Positions 13,517 through 23,600 of a DNA stretch of 28,173 nucleotides are shown piece after piece. Source of the DNA: a virus; IMG/VR virus record IMGVR_UViG_3300029267_004185, positions 1 to 28,173 of that record; one strand, given 5' to 3'. Numbering within the stretch: the stretch's first letter is position 1; every line of letters starts with the position of its first letter. A program made the position numbers and the translations under genes. The notes beneath the pieces are model-generated. The model searched no databases. It saw nothing but the letters and a program-made list of their open reading frames with translations, and was not told the origin of the DNA.

Positions 13517-16500
13517 TTAAATGAAGTGCCATGTGATCGCTTCAGATGAACTTGAACTACTAGATGATGATCTACTACTGCTCGAACTTGAACTACTACT
13601 TAATGATCTACTTGAACTTGAACTGCTTGAACTTGATGAAGATGAACTACTACTTGACGATCTACTTGAACTAGATGATGAACTACTACTTGAACTAGAA
13701 GATGTACTTGAGAATGAACTACTGCTACTTGAACTTGAACTTGATGATCTGCTTGAACTTGAACTTGAACTACTTCTAGATGAACTTGAACTACTTGAAC
13801 TTGAACTAGAAGATGATGAACTACTAGATGAACTACTGCTACTTCTAGATGATGAACTTGAACTGCTAGATGAACTCTTTACAGTAATATCATCAATTAT
13901 AGTATTTTCATATGAACTTGAACTGCTAGATGATGATCTACTACTGCTTGAACTAGAACTAGAACTACTAGAACTACTTGAACTTGAACTGCTAGATAAT
14001 GAACTACTACTTGAACTACTAGATGATGAACTACTTCTAGAGCTTGAACTACTACTTGAACTACTAGATGATGAACTACTTCTAGAGCTTGAACTACTAG
14101 ATCTAGATGAACTACTTGAAGATGAGCTACTGCTTTCAGGGCATACTATTTTATCATAACTATTTATTATTAAATTATCACAATTAGCAACTACATTATC
14201 ATTATTATCCTTAAAATATCTTATACATATTGGCACTTCTTCCGTTGAATCTGTTCCAATAATTTTACCATCTGTATCGCCATCCCAAACCCAATTTGAA
14301 GATGTGGAATCTAGATAATATGCTTTTATTTCTCCGCCTATTCTTGTAATTCTTAATGCACCAGTTGTATCTGTTGTTATTAAAGTTTCTTCAGCACCAC
14401 CATCAAAAAATACAGTGTAAGAGTTATTTCCACTACCAGTATTTCTTAAAATTCCAACATGCCATGGATCAATTTCAACATAAAAATGAGGTAAATAACA
14501 TACCTCTGTTATAGGAAGAGTATCAATATTATAATCTATTTGTATATCAAAATCGCCAGATAATAGATATCTACTTTTTAAATAATCATTAGCTTCTTCA
14601 CCATCTATTCCATCTAAACTAAATGTATCTGGAGTAACTGTTACATATTCATCTATTATTAGACTATGATCCCATTGTTGTACATCTGTAAAATCATATG
14701 TACCACCCATAAAACATGAGTAACTAGATGAACTAGAACTTTGGGATGAAGATGATAAACTACTTGAACTTGAACTGCTGCTTGAACTTGAACTTCTACT
14801 TGAACTGCTAGAAGATGATCTACTAGAACTTGAACTGCTAGAACTTCTAGATGACGAACTGCTGCTTGAACTACTAGATGATGATCTACTAGAACTTGAA
14901 CTACTAGAACTTTTACTACTAAAACTACTAGATGATGAACTAGAAGAAGATGATCGACTAGATGATGAACTACTACTTGAACTACTTGAAGAAGAACTTG
15001 AACTGCTTGAAGAAGATCTTGAACTGCTTGAAGAAGATTGGCTACTTGAACTGCTTGAAGACGAACTACCTTCAAATGATATTTCAAGATATGGTCTGTA
15101 TTCTGGATCATCAATTTCATCAGATGAAAAGAATCTATAATTTTTATCATCTGTATTAGCAATTAATATAAAACCATAGTCTTCATTGTTTGTAAATTGA
15201 TGTTTAATTCCATTTAATACATCAAACTCAACAAAGGTACCGTAAAGAAGACCTTCTAATGTAACAGTATCTTCAACTGTAAATGATCTATCAGATGTAC
15301 TATCACATCCAGCTGTATCCCAAGTAACTTGACTATGTTTTGCAGAATTCCAAGTTGCTTCGCCAGTATTTGCTGGTTCGCCATTACCAATACCACCATT
15401 CCAATCTTTCTTTACTCTATATACTGATATCTCAGTAGTAGTATCAGAAGCAGTAGCAACATTTAAATAAAGTTTAGCTGAAGTTATTTGACTTTCATCT
15501 GTTATATAATAATCAAGAGCAGAGATATTAAATTTAATCAACCCTCTTGAATCATAATTTATAGAATCTTTTTTCCATACATAAAATTCTTCTTCAGCGC
15601 CATAATTCCAAGTTGGTTCTCCATTTATAATATGTGTATCTTCTGTTACCCCAGTAAAATCATCTCTTGAAGGATATTCTCCCCATTTTTTTGTAAAATC
15701 AGACAAAACATTTGAAGAGCTAGAAGATGATCGACTGCTTGATGATCGACTAGATGATGAACTACTACTAGAAGATGATGAACTACTTGATGATCTACTT
15801 GAACTTGAACTTGATGACGATGACCTTGAACTACTACTTGATCGACTCGAAGAAGAACTGGATGACGAACTACTTGGAGTATAGTATTGAATTTCCAAAT
15901 AAGGTCTATTACCATCAGATGTTTCAGAAAATAGAAATTTCCAAGACGCAACAGCTTCTGGTTCCTGACCAATTAATATTCCATAATCATTACCACTGGT
16001 ATAATTTTGTTTGATTATGTCAGTAACATCCCAGTTGTAATATATATTTTGTGTGTCAACAAATACAGAATCAGTTGAAGTTGTATCTATATCAGAGTCA
16101 CCCCTACACCCAGCTTCATCCCAAGATGTTGGTGAAGTTGAATCATATATCTTATAATTCCAGCATGTTTCACCATCTTCTGCTTGAACATTGTTCCCTT
16201 CACCAGCTTCCCACGGAACCTTAATTCTATAAGATTGAAGTGTCGGATCTGATCCTACCTCATTTGCGCTTTTAACATACAATCTTGCTGAGTGTATATC
16301 GCTTTCATCTGATATTAAAGAGTCAAGAGCATCAAGATCAAATTTAATTAATAAACGTCCATCTCTTGATGTTTTTCCTAAATCCCAAACATTTGTAGCA
16401 CCAAGGTTATTGTTAGGAGCATACTTATCTAAAACATTATCCTCAGTAACACCTGTATAATCATCTGTTGTATTTTCACCCCAAGTTTTAGTTGTAACAT

Positions 16501-17713
16501 CTGCTGTGCTTGAGGAACTACTTGAACTAGATTGTGAACTTGAACTGCTTGATCGTGAACTACTTGAACTACTACTTGTGCTTGTGCTTGAACTTGAACT
16601 AGATGATCCTCCCGCATAGGTTGCATATACTGAAAGTTTGTGTTGATTATTATCAACTGTAAATGAAGTTGGTGATGAATAGCTGTTAGCATCTTCTTTT
16701 CTACCATTTGGAGTATCAAAATCCATTGATACACGGTTGAATCCATTTGTCTCTGGATATAAAACGACACCAGCAATATAAGTAGTTGAAGTATCAACGT
16801 CTGGTTCGGTTGAATATGTTGCATCACACCATGCTTTCGTCCCACCTGACATCCGATATGTGCCACCAACACCATTTGTTATGATAGAACCATCTGAATC
16901 ATCCCAGACAACTGCCTTCATGTCCATGTATTTACCAGACCATGCTTTAGCATGCAATGATATCTTTTCAACAGTTCCATCTGAAGCTGGAGTTCCAAGC
17001 GAACCACCTGCACCATCTTGATTAAAAATACTATCTGAAGAACCTATTGTTGTATAACCAAATGTTGGGTCAACAACTATAGGATATATTGCTTTGTTAA
17101 GAAACTTTTTAGGAATAACTATTTCAAGTAAATCTTTTTCTTCTTGAATGTAAATCCTACACCAAACTCTATTACCATTTGCATCCTCAGCATAAGGTCT
17201 ATATATATGAAATGCTTTACCTGTTCTGTATTCAGGTTGCCCCGGATAATTATCTCTTTTTGTTTTGTGAAATACAGCATAAGACCATTTAGCATTATCA
17301 GGTTGTTCTACATCATCCTCATTTGACATATCAGGTTGTTTTACAAATCTCAACCCTTTTGTTTGAATGCTATATTTTAAAGAATTAGTTTTAGGTTTTT
17401 CTTTTAAAACAATTTCAAATTCAAAACCACCATCTTCAAATTGTTCATCATCTTTTTCTAATTCATAAAAGTTTGCTTCTATTTTTTTATCAGAAGAGGT
17501 CCATTTTATTTTTTTGTCAGAATCTTTAAATGACGAACCATTTATATCTTCAGTTAAACGAACTGAGAAATTAGTTTCATTATCCCATTGTTTGAATTTA
17601 ACCTGAGGATAAAATTCTGGTTGTTTTGTATCACCAACTTCTGCTTCATATTTCGCATGAGTTTTAATTTTCTTTTCAAACTCATATGTAGTTGATGTTA
17701 TTTTCTTAGGCAT
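13517..17713 (-). CDS. Modular tail protein with long polyserine linkers and DNRLRE-like domains
   Basis: A 1398-residue protein with an AGAGG ribosome site. The N-terminal 370 residues are a beta-rich domain (PEFYPQVKFKQWDNETN onward). Polyserine linkers, interrupted by single R, Q, T, F or L, then join modules: linkers at about 369-404, 614-667, 882-995, 1193-1271 and 1280-1389. Two modules (about 405-613 and 668-881) share the plan of DNRLRE-type repeats (LIKFDLDALD, SARLYVKS, YGILIG, RPYLEIQ), seen in secreted and viral surface proteins. The next (about 996-1190) is LamG-like and ends with PICIRYFKDN. The protein is likely a distal tail or fibre component that contacts the host. The gene ends at TAA, yet the frame continues. 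Confidence 0.85.
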   Translation of the reverse strand: MPKKITSTTYEFEKKIKTHAKYEAEVGDTKQPEFYPQVKFKQWDNETNFSVRLTEDINGSSFKDSDKKIKWTSSDKKIEANFYELEKDDEQFEDGGFEFEIVLKEKPKTNSLKYSIQTKGLRFVKQPDMSNEDDVEQPDNAKWSYAVFHKTKRDNYPGQPEYRTGKAFHIYRPYAEDANGNRVWCRIYIQEEKDLLEIVIPKKFLNKAIYPIVVDPTFGYTTIGSSDSIFNQDGAGGSLGTPASDGTVEKISLHAKAWSGKYMDMKAVVWDDSDGSIITNGVGGTYRMSGGTKAWCDATYSTEPDVDTSTTYIAGVVLYPETNGFNRVSMDFDTPNGRKEDANSYSSPTSFTVDNNQHKLSVYATYAGGSSSSSSSTSTSSSSSSSRSSSSSSQSSSSSSSSTADVTTKTWGENTTDDYTGVTEDNVLDKYAPNNNLGATNVWDLGKTSRDGRLLIKFDLDALDSLISDESDIHSARLYVKSANEVGSDPTLQSYRIKVPWEAGEGNNVQAEDGETCWNYKIYDSTSPTSWDEAGCRGDSDIDTTSTDSVFVDTQNIYYNWDVTDIIKQNYTSGNDYGILIGQEPEAVASWKFLFSETSDGNRPYLEIQYYTPSSSSSSSSSSRSSSSSRSSSSSSSSSRSSSSSSSSSSSSSSSRSSSSRSSSSSSNVLSDFTKKWGEYPSRDDFTGVTEDTHIINGEPTWNYGAEEEFYVWKKDSINYDSRGLIKFNISALDYYITDESQITSAKLYLNVATASDTTTEISVYRVKKDWNGGIGNGEPANTGEATWNSAKHSQVTWDTAGCDSTSDRSFTVEDTVTLEGLLYGTFVEFDVLNGIKHQFTNNEDYGFILIANTDDKNYRFFSSDEIDDPEYRPYLEISFEGSSSSSSSSSQSSSSSSRSSSSSSSSSSSSSSSSSSSSRSSSSSSSSSSFSSKSSSSSSSSRSSSSSSSSSSSSRSSSSSSSSRSSSSSSSRSSSSSSSSSSSSLSSSSQSSSSSSYSCFMGGTYDFTDVQQWDHSLIIDEYVTVTPDTFSLDGIDGEEANDYLKSRYLLSGDFDIQIDYNIDTLPITEVCYLPHFYVEIDPWHVGILRNTGSGNNSYTVFFDGGAEETLITTDTTGALRITRIGGEIKAYYLDSTSSNWVWDGDTDGKIIGTDSTEEVPICIRYFKDNNDNVVANCDNLIINSYDKIVCPESSSSSSSSSSRSSSSSSRSSSSSSSSSSSSSSRSSSSSSSSSSSSLSSSSSSSSSSSSSSSSSSSRSSSSSSSSYENTIIDDITVKSSSSSSSSSSRSSSSSSSSSSSSSSSSSSSSSSRSSSSSSSSRSSSSSSSSSSSFSSTSSSSSSSSSSSSSRSSSSSSSSSSSSSSSSSRSLSSSSSSSSSRSSSSSSSSSEAITWHFI
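14001..14090 (-). repeat. 45-bp perfect tandem duplication inside a polyserine linker
   Basis: The 45 bases at 14001-14045 (plus strand, starting GAACTACTACTTGAACTAC) are repeated exactly at 14046-14090. Forty-five bases are 15 codons, so linker length changes without breaking the frame. This is direct evidence that linker length evolves by duplication. Confidence 0.88.
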
Positions 17714-17725
17714 CTAATAGACCTC

Positions 17726-19075
17726 TTATTGTTTAATAAGTTTTAATTTAACCCACCCCAATGATTCAAATGATGAACCATCATATTCATGCCATGCAAA
17801 TGCATCACATATATTTTCAGTTTCACCTGTTTTGTATTCAATTTTAGGTGCTGGACCTTCACCTGTATCATATTTATCTATATAAATCATTCCTGTAAAA
17901 GGTCCAACATAAACAGTATCAGATACTGATACATCGGAATCACTTGTTAATGTTAATGTTTCTGCATTACCTGTACCATCAATTACACCACCTACCCATT
18001 CACCTTCAAATGGTTCTGTTACTTGTTCATCTGATGTTTCTCTACCCCAAGTAATATCACCACCCGTATTTGATGAACTTGAAGATGATGTTGAACTTGA
18101 AGATGATGATCGACTTGAACTCGAACTTGAAGATGAAGATCGACTAGAAGATGAACTGCTTCTACTTGAAGATGATGAACTTCTGCTTGAACTAGAAGAT
18201 GATGAACTACTTATACTCGAAGTACTTGATGAACTTTTTGATGAACTTGATCTACTTGAAGATGATGAACTCGATGTACTTGAACTTGATGAAGATGCAG
18301 GATTCATTTGCAGCAAAGCGCCTGCCCATGCAGCATCATTATATATTTTAGAACTGAATGTTACAACATCTGGACTTGCTTGATCTCTTGATTGAGATGT
18401 ACCTGTAACGTCTAATCTTGGTGAATGATCACCACCAGTTGTTATCCAAGGTAATACATCTGGTGCTTCTCTATCAAATCCAGGAGCTTCTCTGGCAAAA
18501 TTAACATTACCACTACTTGTAAGAGCTTCAATTCTTCTATTTGCTTTTGTGGTTGTAACACTCATTGTTACATATTTTTCAGCATCACCTATACCACTTG
18601 CAGAATCAGCGAGTTCAACTGAATCAACATTACTATATCGTTTTATATAAATAACTGCACCTTCAATATCATCATCCCATACTAAATCAATATCAAAATC
18701 ATCGCCTGTATATTTTGCATTTGAAGCATAAACAGTAAGAGGTGGATTAGAATCATTACCTGTTGGTGATGGAACATATGCTTTTTTAGTCCATGTTGGA
18801 CCACCAGTTGCTGATGTTACAGAAACAGGACTTATCATACTGAAAACATAAAGCAAATAAAATATATCCGTACCACCTTGAACTTCTTCATCAATACCAG
18901 CATCTTCATCTGAGAGAATCATACCGCCAACACCATTAGGTATCCATATACCACTATCCTCAGAAAGAGTATATTCATCAAATACTAACATTGGATAAGT
19001 CGGATAAACAGATCCAAGCATTCTTTTCCATACTTGAGTATTTAAATGTGTAACTGTTGAATAATCTATACCCAT
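17726..19075 (-). CDS. Minor tail protein with a polyserine linker
   Basis: A 449-residue protein with a GAGGA ribosome site located inside the end of the upstream peptide gene. The N-terminal 255 residues look like a phage surface domain (MLVFDEYTLSEDSGIW, GPTWTKKAYVPSP). A serine linker with scattered R, K, T and I occupies about residues 260-338. A short C-terminal domain (about 339-449) follows, WGRETSDEQVTEPFEGEWVG then HEYDGSSFESLGWVKLKL. It shares the linker type with the much larger downstream tail protein, so both probably assemble on the same tail structure. Role in receptor contact is inference. Confidence 0.75.
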   Translation of the reverse strand: MGIDYSTVTHLNTQVWKRMLGSVYPTYPMLVFDEYTLSEDSGIWIPNGVGGMILSDEDAGIDEEVQGGTDIFYLLYVFSMISPVSVTSATGGPTWTKKAYVPSPTGNDSNPPLTVYASNAKYTGDDFDIDLVWDDDIEGAVIYIKRYSNVDSVELADSASGIGDAEKYVTMSVTTTKANRRIEALTSSGNVNFAREAPGFDREAPDVLPWITTGGDHSPRLDVTGTSQSRDQASPDVVTFSSKIYNDAAWAGALLQMNPASSSSSSTSSSSSSSRSSSSKSSSSTSSISSSSSSSSSRSSSSSSRSSSSSSRSSSSSSSSSRSSSSSSTSSSSSSNTGGDITWGRETSDEQVTEPFEGEWVGGVIDGTGNAETLTLTSDSDVSVSDTVYVGPFTGMIYIDKYDTGEGPAPKIEYKTGETENICDAFAWHEYDGSSFESLGWVKLKLIKQ

Positions 19076-19078
19076 TTA

Positions 19079-19156
19079 TTATGTCCTCTTGTATTCCTTG
19101 ACGGTCACAGTTATATTTGGTTTATCTTTTTTTGCTTTCTTTTTCTTTTTTGCCAT
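19079..19156 (-). CDS. 25-residue lysine-rich peptide
   Basis: The ATG at 19156 lies 9 bases after GGAG (within the end of the GNAT-tail gene) and gives MAKKKKKAKKDKPNITVTVK and a short tail ending RT. Its last codons contain the GAGGA ribosome site of the next gene, so it is embedded in the operon with proper signals on both sides. It is too short to judge by homology. It may be a real small basic protein or a translated leader that couples the two tail genes. Confidence 0.5.
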   Translation of the reverse strand: MAKKKKKAKKDKPNITVTVKEYKRT

Positions 19157-19159
19157 TGT

Positions 19160-20695
19160 TTATGTCTCCACCGCTGATCTAAATGCAGCTGAACTTACAA
19201 GTCTATAATCAACTGTTGGTGTTCCAGCTGGTGATCTATCTTGAATATCAACTTTTATAGTCCATGTTGCAGTTAAATCATTACTTGGATTTACAAATAT
19301 CCCACTATAAATCAAATTTGCATAATTATCATTAATTTCTAATGAATCTCTTACGGTCCAAGCTCCACTTTCATTTTTGGTTCTGATTCTAAACTCTGCA
19401 GTTGAATCACAATAACCTCTTGCCATAACATCAATTACAGCTTCTTTTGCACCTGTAAATGTATATGTAAATTCAAGAGTTGAAAACCATGATGCTCCAG
19501 ATGATCCGCTGCTTTCATTTGAAATACCTGTTGCATATTCTCCTGAATTTTTAACTAATGGCATAGATTTTGATATCAATGCCTCACCATGTTCTCTGAT
19601 TTGTTCAAATCTTAAATGTGATAATGAAGCAGTATATGAACCTAATGTACCTTCAACGAAATATATTCTCCAATATTTAGCTTCAATAGCTGTGTCTGTA
19701 AACATTACTTCTGAAACATTTTGTGGTGTTATTTCAGCTTCAGCATAATTAATATATATTGGATCATCAATAGCATCTTGTTGGTTTGTGTATATTGTTG
19801 AATCATCAGCAATGTAAACCCAATCAACTCCATTGAATGAATAACCTATATAAAATGCTATATCCGCTTCACCTGTAGTAGAATCGACTCCATTCAATCC
19901 TGGTTGAATATACATACCATCTATCTTCTTTGCAACCCTATGTTCATATTGTATAAAATATTCCGCCGTAGAGTCCGCTACTATATTAAAATCGACGGAG
20001 GTTGTTGTGTCAAAGGAAAATAGGTCTGATTGCCAATCCACTAAAGGATAATTAGGAGAGTTTGAATCTGTATAACCAATTTTATCAATAGTTATCATTG
20101 CATCATTATTAGTTGTTTCAAGATATGTTTCTTTCCATTCTTCTACAGTCCATAATGATGTAGTATCAACCCATTCAACTGAGGTCGTATCAAGATATAT
20201 CCACGCAGTCGTATCAGCAGATGTTGCATCTGGGGGTGGATAAAACACTTCTGTCAATGCAGTCGCATCAGTAGTAGTTAATGCGAGGTTCAATTGATAT
20301 AATTTCTCTTTAAATCCACGATTAAGTATTCTCTTTCCGACTAGTTTAAAACCCAAATCTTCGAATATTTGATATGGCATTAAATCGCTAGATTTATGAT
20401 TTGTGATTAACCACGCACCTTCTTCTTTTAATAAAGGAACTGAATGTCTGATTATTTCAGTACCTATCCCTTTTCTTCTGTGATCAGGATGAACTATTAA
20501 ATGTGAAAAATTATAATTCCCATAATCTTTCATCCCAACACCCATACAACCAATAACTTTTTCATCATAAATGGCAGCTATAAAGAATTTTGAAAATTTC
20601 TTCGATGAAGAATATAATTTTTTAGCATGTTTAAAAAATAAATTCAAACATTCTTCTTTTCCTTTTTTATCTTTTATTATTGTATAATTATACAT
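19160..20695 (-). CDS. GNAT acetyltransferase fused to a tail protein
   Basis: 511 residues from the ATG at 20695, which follows AGGAG in the end of the J gene; the longer start at 20719 has no such site. Residues 1-140 are a GNAT domain: AAIYDEKVIGCMGVGM, then HLIVHPDHRRKGIGTEIIRH, where RRKGIG is the acetyl-CoA pyrophosphate-binding motif A, and YQIFEDLGFKLVGKR, the usual GNAT C-terminal part. A Thr/Asp-rich linker (TTTDATALTEV, DTTSVEWVDTTSLW) leads to a beta-rich tail domain (about 190-511; SYTASLSHLRFE, TYTFTGAKEAVIDVMARG). GNATs transfer acetyl from acetyl-CoA; the fusion implies the enzyme rides on or modifies the tail. Substrate unknown. Confidence 0.82.
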   Translation of the reverse strand: MYNYTIIKDKKGKEECLNLFFKHAKKLYSSSKKFSKFFIAAIYDEKVIGCMGVGMKDYGNYNFSHLIVHPDHRRKGIGTEIIRHSVPLLKEEGAWLITNHKSSDLMPYQIFEDLGFKLVGKRILNRGFKEKLYQLNLALTTTDATALTEVFYPPPDATSADTTAWIYLDTTSVEWVDTTSLWTVEEWKETYLETTNNDAMITIDKIGYTDSNSPNYPLVDWQSDLFSFDTTTSVDFNIVADSTAEYFIQYEHRVAKKIDGMYIQPGLNGVDSTTGEADIAFYIGYSFNGVDWVYIADDSTIYTNQQDAIDDPIYINYAEAEITPQNVSEVMFTDTAIEAKYWRIYFVEGTLGSYTASLSHLRFEQIREHGEALISKSMPLVKNSGEYATGISNESSGSSGASWFSTLEFTYTFTGAKEAVIDVMARGYCDSTAEFRIRTKNESGAWTVRDSLEINDNYANLIYSGIFVNPSNDLTATWTIKVDIQDRSPAGTPTVDYRLVSSAAFRSAVET

Positions 20696-20697
20696 AA

Positions 20698-23600
20698 TTA
20701 AACTCCTACTGCCATCCAATTCAAAGTACCAGGTTCAACAACTGATGTAGCTGTTTGATTTGATGAATAGGTATTTACATGGACATAGCCATTATAACCT
20801 TTCGTTAATCCTCCAGAATATATGCTCCTCTTTTTTCGATTAGAATAATTTCGCATAAAAATTCTAAAGTGTGTGATTGTAAAAGATAAATTTCCACTGT
20901 CATTAACCCAATTAGGATATGTTTGACCGCTTCTACTTGATGGCGCCCATGTATTAGAAGTTAAATCAACAGCTCCAACTCCAGATCTATACCCTTGTAT
21001 TCCTGTGTAATATCTTGAAACTCTAATTGATGTATAAGGTCTACAAGTATAATTACCATCTTTTTTACGACCTGTACAACTTACCCTGCTATCTTCTCTT
21101 GCATAAATTTGATTTGTTTGCCAATCAACATTTATTCTTTTTGTATTAGGTGGTAATTCTATCCAGTCAGTGTTATAAGTTCCTGCAGTGCTTGAATATA
21201 TGAGATTCCAATCAACACCACCTGTACTACCTGCTGATAAATCAAGAGTAGCTCTTGGTTTAAATCTCCAATGTAGAGGTTCATATTGTTGTAATGATAT
21301 AACTTCAAATTTCATTTTTTGTGATTGAGTTTTATAATTAATATTATATGATTGAATTGCATTGGGTGAAACCATAACTCTTGGAGCTTCTTTAAATATA
21401 CCTGGTATATAAACCCATTCATCATTTGCACCAACTCCAGTTTCTATTCTTGTTATAGATGAATATTCATGATGTTGTGATTGATTTTCATCCCAATATT
21501 GAAATTTAATATTTCCATCGCTTAATTCACAATAACTTCCTGTGGTAGGTCCACCATCTTCAGCAACAACAAGAGATCCATGACTTCCAGCTGTATCAAT
21601 TATAACATTTTGATCACCGAATGATGCTACACCACCCTCAGATAAATGAATCAATGAACCAACATATAATTCACCACCATCAATTTTAGTTTGATCTTCT
21701 GCAGCTTCCCAATGAGTATTATCAGTAGCATTATCTTCTGGTTTATTTGCACCTGACACTTCATCCCAAGGAACATCTGAACCAGCTTCTACATCAATAA
21801 CTCCTCTAATTTTTAATGTTGATGCAGCATCATCCCAATGTAATTTACATTGATTTGGATCTGTACCACCAAATTTAACATCTTCATCATCCATATCAAA
21901 TATAATACCAGTGTTCGCTGTTGGTGTTGGACTTTGAATGATGCCTGCTGTTAATACACCCATATCTGCTGCAATTGCTGATAATTGACTTGCAACAACC
22001 CATTCAGCGATAACCTGATCGACAACCAAAAATTCATTTACTCCTGTTGAATTGGTGTCAAAATACATTCTGGTGTTACTCATTGCTAAACCATTTGGAA
22101 ATAGAGCAGTGTTGTTTGTGTCTGCTCCTGCATCTGCATTCCAAGGATTTGCTTGTGCTAGCGCAAGAGATGCATATTCTGTTAACCTACCATCTACTAA
22201 ATCTCCTGAACCATCACCACCAAAATATTTCAAAACATTATCTTCATCTATAGTCCTGAAATATAAATCAGCTGTCTTGTTCATCCATACAGATACTCTA
22301 TCAACCAACTGTTCAGTTGGAAATTCAATATTAATCCAATCACCAGCATTATATGTTTGCCCAACTACATCATAAACATGATCATACACCCAACTGAAAT
22401 CTGCTGATGTTTGATCATAACTATCTGTTATTGTTAATCTTGATGTTAATTCTACATCAATATCATCTGTTGGTATTTTTAATGGTGTTCCTGAAGCGAC
22501 ATTTGATTTAGTACCTACACCAAATTCATCATAAGGTTCAATCTGTACTCTATATAATGTATCAGCACTTAATCCTGCTTCAACCCATACATTTGCATTT
22601 GATGATACTTCTGCAACTTGTGTTGTTGGTGGATTACTTTCATCAAGATATACTCTATATTTAGACATATCATTATCTGCAACAGTTATAGCAGACCAAT
22701 CAATTTTTAATCCTGTAAAAATATCATCAACAGTTGGAGTTGTCCCTGCCATTGTTGGCGCAGGATTTTCGACTGTTATAATCGCAGGATCGTTGGATAG
22801 TTGTAAGAATATATCTCGAGCCCATACTTTAAATTTTATCTCACGTATTGGGGTACCATTATCTAAGACATTCATTGCATATAAATATTTGAATTTATTA
22901 TCAGTTACAAATTCATATCTTAGATGCTTATCTCCATCATTCGGATCCATTACTTCAATTTGAAAATCTTTTATTTTTGTTACATTTGAATCATATTCAA
23001 CTGCATGAGTAGGCACACTTGTAGCATCGTCATAAGGAGTATAAGATGTTGAATCAATTGCAAGTGTCATTGGATCCCAACCAATTTCACAATCCTTGCC
23101 ATTAAATGTTGTACCTATTCCAACATCTTCTTCAATTGATGTAAGACCTGTAACTTGTGGTGGAGCATCTGGTGTATCTGTAATTGAATATTCAGATATT
23201 GTTAACCAAGTTGATTCTCTGGTCAGACCTGTTGCTCTAACTCTAAATGAATAAGTATCTGCTGTCATTGGTCTGAAATCATAATAATTATCAGTTGTTT
23301 TTATAACTTCATTATCTGCCCAAGACCCAGATGATGATTTCCATTGAACAACATATGTTTGGAATCTTACATCTGTTGTATGAGTCCAAGACATTAATAC
23401 AGCTGTTTTTCTATCAGATATATCTGATGCACCGCCCGTATCATCATAAGTGTATTGTTCAATTTGTATATTAGTTGGAGGTTCTAATTGTGTATTTGCA
23501 TCTGGTACTTTTGTTATTGGTGCAGGATCAAACAATTTGCCATCTTCAACTTCAGCATATTTATTTGAATCATATTCACCAGCAACAATTTCAAATATAT

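Noticed and set aside
13517-13519. TAA reassigned to an amino acid in this phage
   Set aside because: Many other genes in the window end naturally at TAA with a well-placed next gene, so TAA is a normal stop here.
13521-14159. 212-residue Leu/Glu/Asp-rich frame on the plus strand
   Set aside because: It is the exact antisense of polyserine codons (TCA, AGT, TCT), which read as LEL/DDE; a compositional shadow.
14659-15972. Val/His/Leu/Gln-rich minus frames inside the polyserine gene
   Set aside because: They are alternate-frame readings of the serine codon repeats (for example VQVLLQVVQ) and carry no signals of their own.
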